A program made the position numbers and the translations under genes. The notes under the pieces are model-generated. The model did not search any database and was not told the DNA's origin. It saw nothing but the letters and a program-made list of their open reading frames with translations. Shown here one piece after another: positions 24,518 to 34,862 of a stretch of DNA of 64,000 nt; the stretch's first letter is position 1, and each line of letters starts with the position of its first letter. The stretch comes from Symbiodinium natans (lineage: Eukaryota; Sar; Dinophyceae; Suessiales; Symbiodiniaceae), in NCBI GenBank assembly GCA_905221605.1, contig CAJNDS010002466.1, forward strand, positions 1 to 64,000, given 5' to 3'.

Positions 24518-25105
24518 GACCTTGCCCACTAATTTTCGGACCTTGCCCGCTAATTTTCGGACCTTGCCCGCTAATTTTCGGACCTTGCCCGCTAATTTTC
24601 GGACCTTGCCCACTAATTTTCGGACCTTGCCCGCTAATTTTCGGACCTTGCCCGCTAATTTTCGGACCTTGCCCGCTAATTTTCGGACCTTGCCCACTAA
24701 TTTTCGGACCTTGCCCACTAATTTTCGGACCTTGCCCACTGATTTTCGGACCTTGCCCGCTAATTTTCGGACCTTGCCCACTAATTTTCGGACCTTGCCC
24801 GCTAGTTTTCGGACCTTGCCCGCTAATTTTCGGACCTTGCCCGCTAATTCTCGGGCCTTTCCCGGGTCCGAAAATTAGCGGGCAAGGTCCGAAAATTAGC
24901 GGGCAAGGTCCGAAAATTAGTGGGCAAGGTCCGAAAATCAGTGGGCAAGGTGGTGGGTCAGCGGGCAAGGTCCGAAAATTAGTGGGCAAAGTCGTGGGGC
25001 AGCCAATGGACCTTGCCCGCTGATTTTCGGACCTTGCCCGCTGATTTTCGGACCTTGCCCGCTAATTTTCGGACCTTGCCCACTAATTTTCGGACCTTGC
25101 CCGCA
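24518..25105. repeat. 21-bp minisatellite with inverted central block
   Basis: Sixteen head-to-tail copies of a 21-bp unit (GGACCTTGCCCGCTAATTTTC with C/T and A/G variants) run to about 24857. About five copies follow in reverse complement (24868-24990), then four or five in the first orientation (25008-25105). The unit length divides by three, so long artefactual frames (GPCPLIF, GPKISGQ) appear on both strands. Confidence 0.95.
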
Positions 25106-25235
25106 AAGCCATTAACATGTATATTATATATGAAAGAGTGGTTTAGGGTTTAGGGTTTAGGGTTTAGGGTTTAGGGTTTGGGGCGCCTAAAACTCCACAA
25201 CCCCTATAGCTCGAACGTTGCACATCTTGGAATTC

Positions 25236-25985
25236 AGTGGCCTCCCCTCCGAGATGGTCAGCCGAAAGGCCCCCGTAGGGCCCCCTTTCCCCCAGCAGGC
25301 ACGTTAGCCCATTGGTCCTGCTGTCATGCATCCCACACCGGGACACGATGGCCAGAAGGGAAACAACCATGCATACCTCAGAGGCATACACGATTGAGCG
25401 ATAGGTGCTGACCTGCCCTCACACCCGGCCACCGGTGTGCAGGGACTGCGCTGTGGGTGTGGCAAGTCCCTGTGGGTAGGGCCTCAGTGAACGCTCGACG
25501 ACTCTTTCAATTAGTTGCTGGCGGCAGCAACGTAACTGCAGGCCTGGGCACCTACGTACCGAATTCCCCAAAAGAACTTGCAGAAAGCAGCTCAAAAGCC
25601 GTCAAAGCTTGTGAGTCACTGAAAACCCTAAACCCCACCCCCCCCCCTAAACCCAAACGGTTCAGGGGTTCATTGGGGTTTGGGCTTGAGTGCTTCGGGC
25701 CTTGAAAGGGTTCACTGGGTCATGGCTTAGAAAGCGGCGTTCCGCAACTCTCCATCCCCAAAACAAGGCCCCAAGCAAGAGCGCCAGGGCACGTGGCAAG
25801 GCTGCACACATGCAACTCGGACGTCAAGCGCACTCAAAGAACCACATGCACTAGGTCCCAGAATAATCTGAGACGAAAACGGGCGCCCTTCTCTTGCAGA
25901 ATACAGTTGAGAAGGGGGCCTATGTTAACCCAAGAAAAAAAGAATAAGGGCCCATTCCGGGTCCGGGCAGAATGTGCTAGGACCC
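25236..25985. repeat. 1.2-kb tandem duplication, copy A
   Basis: Nearly identical to copy B with a shift of about 1218 bp. Contains GCGCTGTGGGTGTGGCAAGT and GGCGGCAGCAACGTAACTGC. No gene recognised; short open frames are shared but not protein-like. Confidence 0.9.
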
Positions 25986-26453
25986 GAAGGGGCCCTTGTT
26001 GTCTTTCTATTGGGTTCACGTAGAGAGGCCTCCCCTCCGATGGTCAGCCGAAGGACATTTCTGGGGCCTCCCTTTTTCCCCGAACAGGCACCTTAGCCTA
26101 TGTGTCCTGTCATGCATCTGTGTCCTGTCATGTATCCCACACCGGGGCAGTGCGCTTTTGGCTCTTCAAATACTTGCCTTTGCGCTCCCAACTGGGGAAC
26201 TTGCCCTTTTTCCGGATTTTTGCCTCAAGGACTGAAGCCCATTACCACTGAGTTTTTGCGGATCTGCGGACCTTTTGATTCTCAGAAGGTTGGGTGACAT
26301 GCTGGAGCTCGGTTGTGCTTTAAACACGTGCTGTCGAACTTGCACAGAGAGCCAGGACTCGGAGTGACACGATTTTACTGTGCATTTGACTCTTGCAGTT
26401 TGCCGCATCCCTTCCGTCACATGCTGCATTCCACGTTGCACATCCTGGAATCC

Positions 26454-27192
26454 AGCGGCCTTCCCTCCGAGATGGTCAGCCGAAAGGCCCCCGCAGAGCC
26501 CCCTTTCCCCCAGCAGGCACGTTAGCCCATTGGCCCTGCTGTCATGCATCCCACACCGGGACACGTTGGCCAGAAGGGAAACAACCATGCATACCTCAGA
26601 GGCATACACGATTGAGCGATAGGTGCTGACCTGCCCTCACACCCGGCCACCGGTGTGCAGGGACTGCGCTGTGGGTGTGGCAAGTCCCTGTGGGTAGGGC
26701 CTCAGTGAACGCTCGACGACTCTTTCAATTAGTTGCTGGCGGCAGCAACGTAACTGCAGGCCTGGGCACCTACGTACCGAATTCCCCAAAAGAACTTGCG
26801 GAAAGCAGCTCAAAAGCCGTCAAAGCTTGCGAGCCACTGAAAACCCTAAACCCCCCCCTAAACCTAAACGGTTCAGGGGTTCATTGGGGTTTGGGCTTGA
26901 GTGCTTCGGGCCTTGAAAGGGTTCACTGGGTCATGGCTTAGAAAGCGGCGTTCCGCAACTCTCCATCCAAAACAAGGCCCCAAGCAAGAGCGCCAGGGCA
27001 AGTGGCAAGGCCGCACACATGCAACTCGGACGTCAAGCGCACTCAAAGAACCCCATGCACTAGGTCCCAGAGTAACCTGAGACGAAAACGGGCGCCCTTC
27101 TCTTGCAGAATACGGCTGAGAAGGGGACCTATGTTAACCCAAGAAAAAGAGAATAAGGGCCCATTCCGGGTCCTGACAGAATGTGCTAGGAC
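26454..27192. repeat. 1.2-kb tandem duplication, copy B
   Basis: Second copy, with small indels relative to copy A. A degenerate fragment of the start of the unit also lies at about 26026-26110. Confidence 0.9.
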
Positions 27193-27475
27193 CCGCATCC
27201 CTTCCAGGTGAAAGGCTGAACCTTTAAAACCCGACTTGGCGGCTCAGGGTATGTACTTACTAACCAATGATAATTGTACTTATCACCCACTTATAGGCCC
27301 CTTGAGTGCCCTAGTATGGTCATAATTTGAACAGGGAAGCCGCATTCTAGAAGAACCATGCCACCACATCGACCAGCGTGATTTTGTTTCAGATTTGAAG
27401 CCTCAGGGAATTCACTTCTGACACGACCAAGCTAACCACAAGCAAGGGCCAACGAATACTTGGTCCATCTCAGGA

Positions 27476-27870
27476 ATCTAGTGGCCTCCCCTCCGATGGT
27501 CAGCCGAAAGGCCCCCGTAGGGCCCCCTTTCCCCCCAGCAGGCACGTTAGCCCATTGGTCCTGCTGTCATGCATCCCACACCGGGACACGATGGCCAGAA
27601 GGGAAACAACCATGCATACCTCAGAGGCATACACGATTGAGCGATAGGTGCTGACCTGCCCTCACACCCGGCCACCGGTGTGCAGGGACTGCGCTGTGGG
27701 TGTGGCAAGTCCCTGTGGGTAGGGCTTCACGACTCTTTCAATGAGTTGCTGGCGGCAGAAAGGTAAGTGCAGGCCTGGGCACCGGGATACCGAAACCCCC
27801 AACAGAACTTGCGGAAGGCAACTCAGAAGCAGTCAAAGGTTGTGAGCCACTGAAAAACCCTAAGCCCCGC
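27476..27870. repeat. 1.2-kb duplication, truncated copy C
   Basis: Matches the first part of copies A and B, then diverges after about 27,860. It lacks a segment of the unit (the GCCTCAGTGAACGCTCGACG part). Confidence 0.85.
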
Positions 27871-28069
27871 CCCCTAAACCCTAAACCTCGAACCCCCCAA
27901 AACTCTAAATGTCTCGGAAAGCTCTTCAACTCTTCAACCCAAGCACCGCCTTGCAAGCCACGAGGGTATTCTTAGGGTTTAGGGTTTAGGGTTTAGGGTT
28001 TAGGGTTTAGGGTTTAGGGTTTAGATCCGGGGATTGGGCTTAGAGTTGGGGGGTTTACGTCCTAGAGAG

Positions 28070-28122
28070 CCCATAAGGCATCCGACCCCGTCCCGGGATA
28101 TGCAGCAATGGTGGTGGCCTGC
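28070..28122 (-). CDS. Putative exon (ATTIAAYPGTGSDALWA)
   Basis: Acceptor GTGTCAGCAG followed by ATTIAAYPGTGSDALWA on the minus strand. Protein-like; no family recognised. Confidence 0.3.
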
Positions 28123-29865
28123 TGACACAACGTGAGTCCTAAAACTCTAAACTCTCTTAAGCCCCAAACCTACTTATTGCGAACCCCAAACCCTTGTGGC
28201 ATCCTACAGACCTCTTCTCTCTCTCTGTCTCTGTCTCTCTCTGTCTCTAACGAGAGAACATGCTAGAAAAAGCAGAGAACTAAATATGGGCACAGTTCTA
28301 CCATGAGGCAGGTCTACTTAAATTCCGCAGCTCTCGCGCATGGGTTTTCTATATAGCCATATTGTAAGAGGACTCAGTACTTGTACCTGAGGGTCCTTCT
28401 AGGAGGTAGAGTTCAGCAGTGGGCCAAAGGCCACAAGAGATGAGCTCACTTTTTCGCCAAAACCAACTGGTCCAGGACCAGGGTGGTAGCAGTATAGGGG
28501 AAAGCAAGAGCAGATTCCACATTGTTGCCCGAAACCCGAAACCCCCTCAAGCCCCAAAGCGCCTGGGCCCTAAACCCCTCCACCCTCCCCCCACCCACCT
28601 CCAAGAACACCCCTAGCCCTAAACCCTAAAGCCGACAACATCCTTTATCATCCTTGAACCCAAGAAGAGTTGAGCCACCGCCGCCTGTGTTTTCCAGGGC
28701 TGCTTTGCTCGTGACCCTCCGCGAGGGTCTCGGGTCCCGCCACCACAGTCCTATCGCTGCGCTGGGTTGAGGGGCTGAGGGGTTGAAGGGTTTAGGGGTT
28801 GAGGGTGTAAGGGTTTTAGGGTTTTAGTTGAGGGGTTTAGGGGTTTGGGGGTTGAGGGTTTTAGGGGTCATTATGCGATTTAGGGGCAGATAGATTGAAG
28901 CGTGCCATTCGGTTGGCACGCCTTGTGAACCCTGCAGCAGGCAGCAGGGCCCCAATCCTAAACCCCAAACCCCAATCCCCAAACCCCAAACCCTAAACCC
29001 TAAACCCTAAACACTCCTAAACCCCAAACCCCAAACCCTAAACCCTAAACACCTCCTAAATCCTGAACCATAAGCCCCAAACACCCGAAACCCTCCTAAC
29101 CCCTCAAGCCGCGGACCCCGATCCCTTCGCCCCATGGCCTGGCAGTGTCAGGCTCGACCTGCGCAATGCTGCGCGGCTGCTTCATCCCTAAACCCTAAGC
29201 CCTAAACCCTTAACCCTAAACCCTAAGCCCTGAACCCTCAGCCGTAAACCCGAAACCCTAAGCCTTAAGCCCTAAACCCTCCCTGACCCTAAGCCCTATC
29301 AAGCCAACTGGTTTAAGGTCATAAGGGGTCAAGGGTCTATGGTGTGGGCTTTACGGTTAAGGGTTTGGGGTGTAGGGCTTGGGGCTTAGGGCTTAAGGCT
29401 TCAGGGAGACTTGGGGTGTTTAGGGCTTAGGTTGCTTAGGGGTTAGTTTTCTGTTGGGCCTGCGGTCATTTCAGGGCTTGGGGCTTTAGGGGTCAAAGGA
29501 GAAACCCTAAACACTAGACTAAACCCTAAACCCTACACCCATGGCCTGCGTCGTAGAAGGGAACCCGGTAGTCTGACATTCAAACCCGAAAGAACCACCC
29601 GCCACCAGCCAAGAAAACAAAAATCCAGAAGCACTAAACCCAAAAAGGACCCACAAGAAAGCAACCGCAGGTCAGAGAAGTGATCCAAACCTAAACCCTA
29701 AACCCTAAACCCTAAACCCTACACCCTAAACCCTAAACCCTAAACCCCAAACCCTAAACCCAAGCTTCGCACCTGTGAGAGAAGCTCTGGCTTGCGGCCA
29801 GCCTGTGGAAGAGTAGGGGTTTGGGACTCGTATGTTTAGGGTTTAGGCTACTTTGTTTGTGGCTG

Positions 29866-29905
29866 GCTTGCAAAGGGAACATAGTTCCGCCACAGCCCCT
29901 ATGTC
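29866..29905 (-). CDS. Exon-like island GAVAELCSLCK, copy 2
   Basis: The minus strand reads GAVAELCSLCK. The same island is repeated at 32528-32570 with a third-position change (CTA/CTC for Leu). It may be a duplicated exon with a zinc-binding or disulfide CxxC pair. Confidence 0.3.
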
Positions 29906-30014
29906 CTAACCCCCTAACGCAGTAAGGGTTTAGGGTTTAGGGTTTAGGGTTTAGGGTTTAGGGTTTAGGGTTTAGGGTTTAGGGTTTGAAGTTTAGGGTG
30001 TAGGGTTCGACCCT

Positions 30015-30085
30015 CACTCCCGGCAGGGCGGCCTGGGCCCCGGTGACCGCAGCCAGGCGATCCGCCCTTGCGTCAGAGGACAAAG
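30015..30085 (-). CDS. Putative exon (ADRLAAVTGAQAALPG)
   Basis: After a GACGCAAG-type boundary the minus strand reads ADRLAAVTGAQAALPGVR. Ala-rich and helical in character. Isolated between telomere-like arrays. Confidence 0.3.
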
Positions 30086-30187
30086 AAGCCCCAGTACCCC
30101 TAAAGCAGAAAGTAGGGTTTAGGGTTTAGGGTTGGGGGTTGAGGGTTTAGGGTTTAGGGTTGAGGGTTTAGGGGTTTAGAGGTTTAG

Positions 30188-30360
30188 GGGCTTTTGGGGT
30201 TTTGGGGTTTTGGGGTTTTGGGATTTGGGGTTTTGGGGTTTTGGGGTTTTGGGGTTTTGGGGTTTTGGGGTTTTGGGGTTTTGGGGTTTTTGGGGTTTTT
30301 GGGGTTTTGGGGTTTTTGGGGTTTTTGGGTTTTTTTGGGGGTTTGGGGTTTTGGGGCTTT
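30188..30360 (+). repeat. Array of the variant TTTTGGGG
   Basis: About 20 units of the G4T4-type octamer, a local variant of the telomere-like repeat. Open frame GFGVLGFW is an artefact. Confidence 0.92.
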
Positions 30361-31544
30361 GTGTTTAGACTTTAGGGCTTAGGGTTTTAGGGCTTTGGAA
30401 TTGTTCTTGAGCTCCCCCGTTGAGACGTACAACCTGATAAATGCATTTACACAGAGCCAACGAACAAAACATTCGATTGCGGTCCAATCAATACGGAGCG
30501 CAGTGTACATCCTAAACCTTAAAAGCCCTTGATTCATGAATACAGTCTCGTGTGTTGTCCTACGTATTTTCTTGGCCCATTGCGAACCCCTAATTACCCA
30601 ATAAACGAGATCCTCTGCACATATTCTTCAGTAGGATCCTCTCCTAAGGAAAAACTGTCCATATACCAACCTCTCTTCAGTAAACTCCAAAATGTTGGAC
30701 AATCCTTCTTATCCCCATACCCCAAAAGCATACTACAGGGAATCCCAGCTCTAATCATCCTTAAACCATATTCAAACTTTCTGGAGCTCATTGTAAGCGA
30801 CAAGCAATATGAACACTTAAAGTTCTCAAGGGCCATCTAGAGCTGCATCGTGGTGAAGCCGCCCACTCACAAGCGCGCAGAGAGGCTAAAGGGTCCAGGG
30901 TTTAGGGGCTCAGGGGGATTTCGGATGTAGCGGCTTTGGGTCTGATGGGTCTGCATTCCTCAATAACCCCTTACAGGCCCGCACCCCTCTCTCCTAAATC
31001 CCGAAACGCTCAGGCCCTAGACTCAAAACCCCCTCAAAAAGAATTTCCGAGCAAAAGCCAAGGAGCAGGGAGATCACCACCCGCTGCGAGTCCTCATGGG
31101 AGCTGCGAGGCAGAAACGGATCCGAAAGCGCCAGGCCCGGAACTTTTTGGCCAGACCCAAGAGCAACCTCGGAATTACAAGGGCACCCTTCTTGGTTTAA
31201 AGGGGCTTGTAAGGGACCCAAACCCTGAAAAAGGGAATAAGGGCCTACTCTGGGTCTGCAAGGCCGTGAGCGCACTGTGCTGCTTGCACGCTTTGGATCA
31301 AAGCCACTTGCAACGGTACACAGATGGCTTGCGTGGCCAGGTGGGCTGCCAACGAGCCATAAGTAGGGTTTCGGGTCTAGGGTTTAGGGTTAGGGTGTGT
31401 AGGGTTTAGGGTTTAGGGTTTAGGGTTTAGGGTTTAGGGTTTAGGGTTTAGGGTTTAGGGTTTAGGGTTTAGGGTTTAGGGTTTAGGGATTAGGGTTTAG
31501 GGTTTAGGGTTTAGGGTACCCACGCGCGAGGCCTCCAAGGTGCT

Positions 31545-31615
31545 GGCATCACACAGTCACCTTTTGATGCTCGACCAGCACGATCTCGTAGCAACCGTCA
31601 GCAAGAGGCCGAGGT
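31545..31615 (-). CDS. Putative exon (LADGCYEIVLVEHQK)
   Basis: Between CCTCAG and a GT donor (AAAAG|GTGACT) the minus strand reads PRPLADGCYEIVLVEHQK. A convincing beta-strand-like peptide with good splice signals. Family unknown. Confidence 0.4.
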
Positions 31616-32527
31616 GGCTGAGGCTACCCTAAACCCTAAACCCTAAACCCTAAACCCTAAACCCTAAACCCTTACTGCGTTAGTAAGAGAGCAGCACCTC
31701 CAGAGCCTCAACCTCAAACTCTAAACTCCAAAGGATTTATGTTTAGGCCAAGGGGTGAATGTAACTTAAGGTTTGGGGTAGCCCTAAACCCAAGACACGC
31801 CCACTCATCATGACTGCCCATGATCTCGTAGCCAAAGGATCCCATTTCGTCCAAGTCTGTGCCCCCAAAAGGGCTCCCTTACCCCAACCCCAAACTCTAA
31901 ACTCTAACGGGTTTAGGTTTAGGATTTAGGGCCCTCAAATACGAAGATGCGACCTTGGAGAACCCCTTGTTTGTAGATCGGGCGTAGAGTCATAAGCAAG
32001 GTTGCCCTTACATGGTTTTGGGATGGAACTGCGACTACTACCCTAAACCCTGAGCCCTATTCATAGGGTTTACTTAGTTGCTGAGTTCATAAGCCCCAAA
32101 AAAGTGTACACTTTCAGTTCTATAAGGGGGTTGTAGTATCCCAAACATCGTAAAGTGTGCTCACTCAGCTACTAAAGTTTAGGCTACAGGATGTTAGGCT
32201 GCAGGACTCCATTCTTCATGTCGAGCCAGACGAGCTCGCTAGCATGAGACTTTTAAAGGCCAAGGCTGCAGAAAGTCAGCTGGCATCCGAGAAGGGTTCC
32301 AACGACAGTGAGCCGCCTATCCTAAAACCCCTAAACTCTAGACCCTAACCCCTAACCCCTAAACCCTCCCTACTTCAACCTCCCGCCTTAAGACTGCCCA
32401 ATTAACGTTCCAGCAGGTTTAAGGGATCTCGCCAGGGTGTCAGCGAGACGTAGTCCCCCCGTAGCCACCCTAAACCCTAAACCCGATAAACCCTAAACCC
32501 TAAACCAGGGTGCATGCGACGTTGTTT

Positions 32528-32570
32528 GTGGCTTGCAAAGGGAACAGAGTTCCGCCACAGCCCTATGTCC
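32528..32570 (-). CDS. Exon-like island GAVAELCSLCK, copy 1
   Basis: Same peptide as the island at 29866-29905. Flanking bases diverge outside about 55 bp. Confidence 0.3.
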
Positions 32571-32929
32571 TAAACTCACCCAAAATACCCGAAGTTACCC
32601 TGCAGGCCCTGGAGCCCTAGACCTCCTGAGCTCCAAGCCCTTCGAGAGGGTTTAGGAGTTTAGGGTTTAGGGTTTAGGGTTTAGGGTTGAGGGGTGGGCA
32701 TTAGGGTCTATGAGGGGTCTGTTGGGTCTACAGGGTCCGTTGTAGCGCCTATAGGGTCTACAGAGCTTTAGGGGGCCTAGAGGGCTTAGGGTGATAGCAG
32801 GTCTTCACGTCCTAAACCCTTCGAAGCTTCCAAAATCTCAGCCTCACGTCCCTCTAAACCCTTAACCCTAACCCGAAACCCAAAAAACCCCAACCCCAAA
32901 AAGGTTCCCATTCTTCCCGCCTCCACGGA

Positions 32930-32985
32930 GGAAGCTTCGTAGCGCTCCAGCTTTGCCTTGCTTTCGATGGCTTAGGGCTCAAGGC
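32930..32985 (-). CDS. Putative charged-helix exon
   Basis: The minus strand reads IESKAKLERYEASSVEAG. It may belong with similar charged or helical islands at 34450, 36756, 40330 and 40886 in one coiled-coil protein, but the joins are not proven. Confidence 0.35.
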
Positions 32986-32999
32986 TTCAGATTTGAATC

Positions 33000-33095
33000 G
33001 TAGGTTGGGATGTTCATTAATCGGGATTCAAATAGGGGGCGCTATAATCCCCATTGTGGACTGTAGGGTATAGGGGGGAGCATCCCAAATCGTAG
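33000..33095. mobile_element. MITE-like element, family A, degraded copy
   Basis: Ends resemble GGTTGGGATG... and GGACTGTAGGGTATAGGGGG with GAGCATCCC. Related to the better copies at 49363 and 57723. Confidence 0.4.
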
Positions 33096-34449
33096 CCGTA
33101 GACCCCAAACCCCAGACCCCATCTAAAAACCTAAACCTTACACCCCGAAACCCCTAAACCCATGAACCCTGAACCCTAAACCCTCACAACTAACTTAGGC
33201 TTGGGGCTTATAGAGGGTTTGGAAGCTCCAAACCCGAAATCCTACCGAACCAGGCCTTTGCGCAAACTGCAAGGCGGGGGGGGTTTGGGGTTTAGGGTTT
33301 AGGGTCATGGTTTAGGGTGTACGGTGAAAGGTGCAGCGTATTGTCGCAAAGCGTCTAGAACTTGTCCTCGTCAACAGTCTGTGAAGGAGCTTCTTCGCAA
33401 GTCATCACCGACAGCAAACGCATGCGTGTACGCTTTTGCACGGCCGCCGGTCGCAGTAGTCAGAAGACATGTCGGGCGATGCTTTGCTGCAAGCTGCAGC
33501 GCCACACTATACGGGCCAACGGAGTCCAGCCCCACACATGCGGTTCATCAATCATCACTCCGCCTGGATCAGCGCGACTTCGAGCGGAAGTGTGCTTGTA
33601 CCAGGTGTATATGTTGTTTTGAGGATGAGCTTTTACCCTTCACCCTAAAGGACCCAGGTGATTCAGGGTTAGCAAGACCTTAGGGGGTTAGGGTTTAGGG
33701 TTTTAGGGTGGTGTTGGGTTAAGGGTTTGCTTACTTAGCCAATAGTCAACCTTTGAGGCCTCCGTGTTTTTGTAGGGAATCATGGAAGAAGAATTTGTTC
33801 TTTAAACTCTAAACCCTAAACACCAAAACGCCATTATTGGAGAAGTACGTTTTGAGATGTCCCCTTAGCATCCACCGACATACCTGGGGCCCTGAGGAGA
33901 AGCATCCTCAGAGTTCGAGATTGGGGGTTTAGGATTGGGGTGTAGGGTCTAGGGTCTAGGGTTCAGGGTTTAGAGTTCAGGGCTTTTTTGATACATCATA
34001 AGCCCTACACCCGAGTCCCCGCCCCTTTGTCCTAAAACCCGAAACCCCAAAAGACCTTGTTCATGGTCTGTCAGATTGATTCGAGGTCCGGGCTTTGAAG
34101 GTTAAACCTCCGAAGAAATGATAGCTGATAAATAAGCCGCTGGCCAAGAAAAGCCAATGGCGGAAATCCCAAGTGAAATCCAAAATGGGGATGGAGAGCC
34201 TCCAAAACCCTAAACACCTTAGACCCAAAATCTTCGACTCCAAGCCCTAAACCCTGGGTTTAGGGTTTACACTTAGGGCTTAGGGCTTAGGGCTTAGGGG
34301 CTTAGGGCTTAGGGCTTAGGGGCTTAGGGCTTAGGGTCTAGGGTCTAGGGCTGAGGCAAGTTTGGAGGCTCCCATGTGCCCCCTTCTGCCCTAAACCCTA
34401 AACCCAAAACCCTAAACCCGAAACCCTAAACCCGAAACCCCAAACCCTA

Positions 34450-34518
34450 AACCCTAAACGCTTCGAGGGGCGGTGGTGGCCGCAAGGGCGGTTCGTAGGC
34501 GCTGCACCTGCGAAGCTG
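34450..34518 (-). CDS. Putative exon (VQRLRTALAATTAPRSV)
   Basis: Follows CTTCGCAG on the minus strand and reads VQRLRTALA before a possible GC donor. Short and helical in character. Confidence 0.3.
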
Positions 34519-34535
34519 AACAGATCATCCTCAAC

Positions 34536-34705
34536 TACTTGGAGGTTCATGGTACTTAGGGTTTAGTGTTTAGGCTGGTTTAGGGTTTAGGGTTTAGGGA
34601 TATAACTCCAGGTAAAACTGCATTGATAAGCCCCAGAAGTCCTCCAAGTAGGTTCTGAGACGACTTACGATTGGGGTTAAACCTTCTTGTTGAATAGGAC
34701 TTAAA
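34536..34705. mobile_element. MITE family C copy interrupted by a telomere-like array
   Basis: Left end TTGGAGGTTCATGGTACTTA is broken by about 42 bp of TTTAGGG-type repeat (34557-34599). The element then resumes with TATAACTCCAGGTAAAACTG and CCTCCAAGTAGG. The neighbouring copy at 34760 has the same sequence without the array. Confidence 0.65.
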
Positions 34706-34759
34706 CCACAAGGGTTTAGGGTTTCGGGTTTAGGGCTCCCTTTCCCAGATCTTCCATCA

Positions 34760-34862
34760 CTGGACTTATAACCCCAGTTATAACTGTACTTATAAGGCCC
34801 CTGAGTCCTCTAAGTAGGTCATACGTCGACTTGTGATTGCTGTTAAAGCTGCTTGTTTAATA
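34760..34862. mobile_element. MITE family C copy, uninterrupted
   Basis: Reads GGACTTATAACCCCAGTTAT through CCTCTAAGTAGG. A direct comparison for the interrupted copy 150 bp to the left. Confidence 0.6.

Noticed and set aside
24295-25023. Open frames of 150-242 residues with GPCPLIF or GPKISGQ repeats
   Set aside because: The 21-bp minisatellite length is a multiple of three, so frames stay open on both strands without coding meaning.
24518-25105. CRISPR-like array
   Set aside because: Units are contiguous 21-bp repeats with no unique spacers, in a eukaryotic context.
30188-30360. TTTTGGGG array as evidence of a hypotrich ciliate telomere
   Set aside because: It is internal, surrounded by TTTAGGG arrays, and one of several local variants.
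30529-30840. 103-residue plus and 80-residue minus frames in an AT-richer island
   Set aside because: Both strands are open, no splice or domain support; composition may just reflect a foreign or unique insert.
33324-33683. 119-residue plus-strand frame
   Set aside because: All three plus frames are open for about 200 bp and none looks clearly protein-like, so no frame can be chosen.
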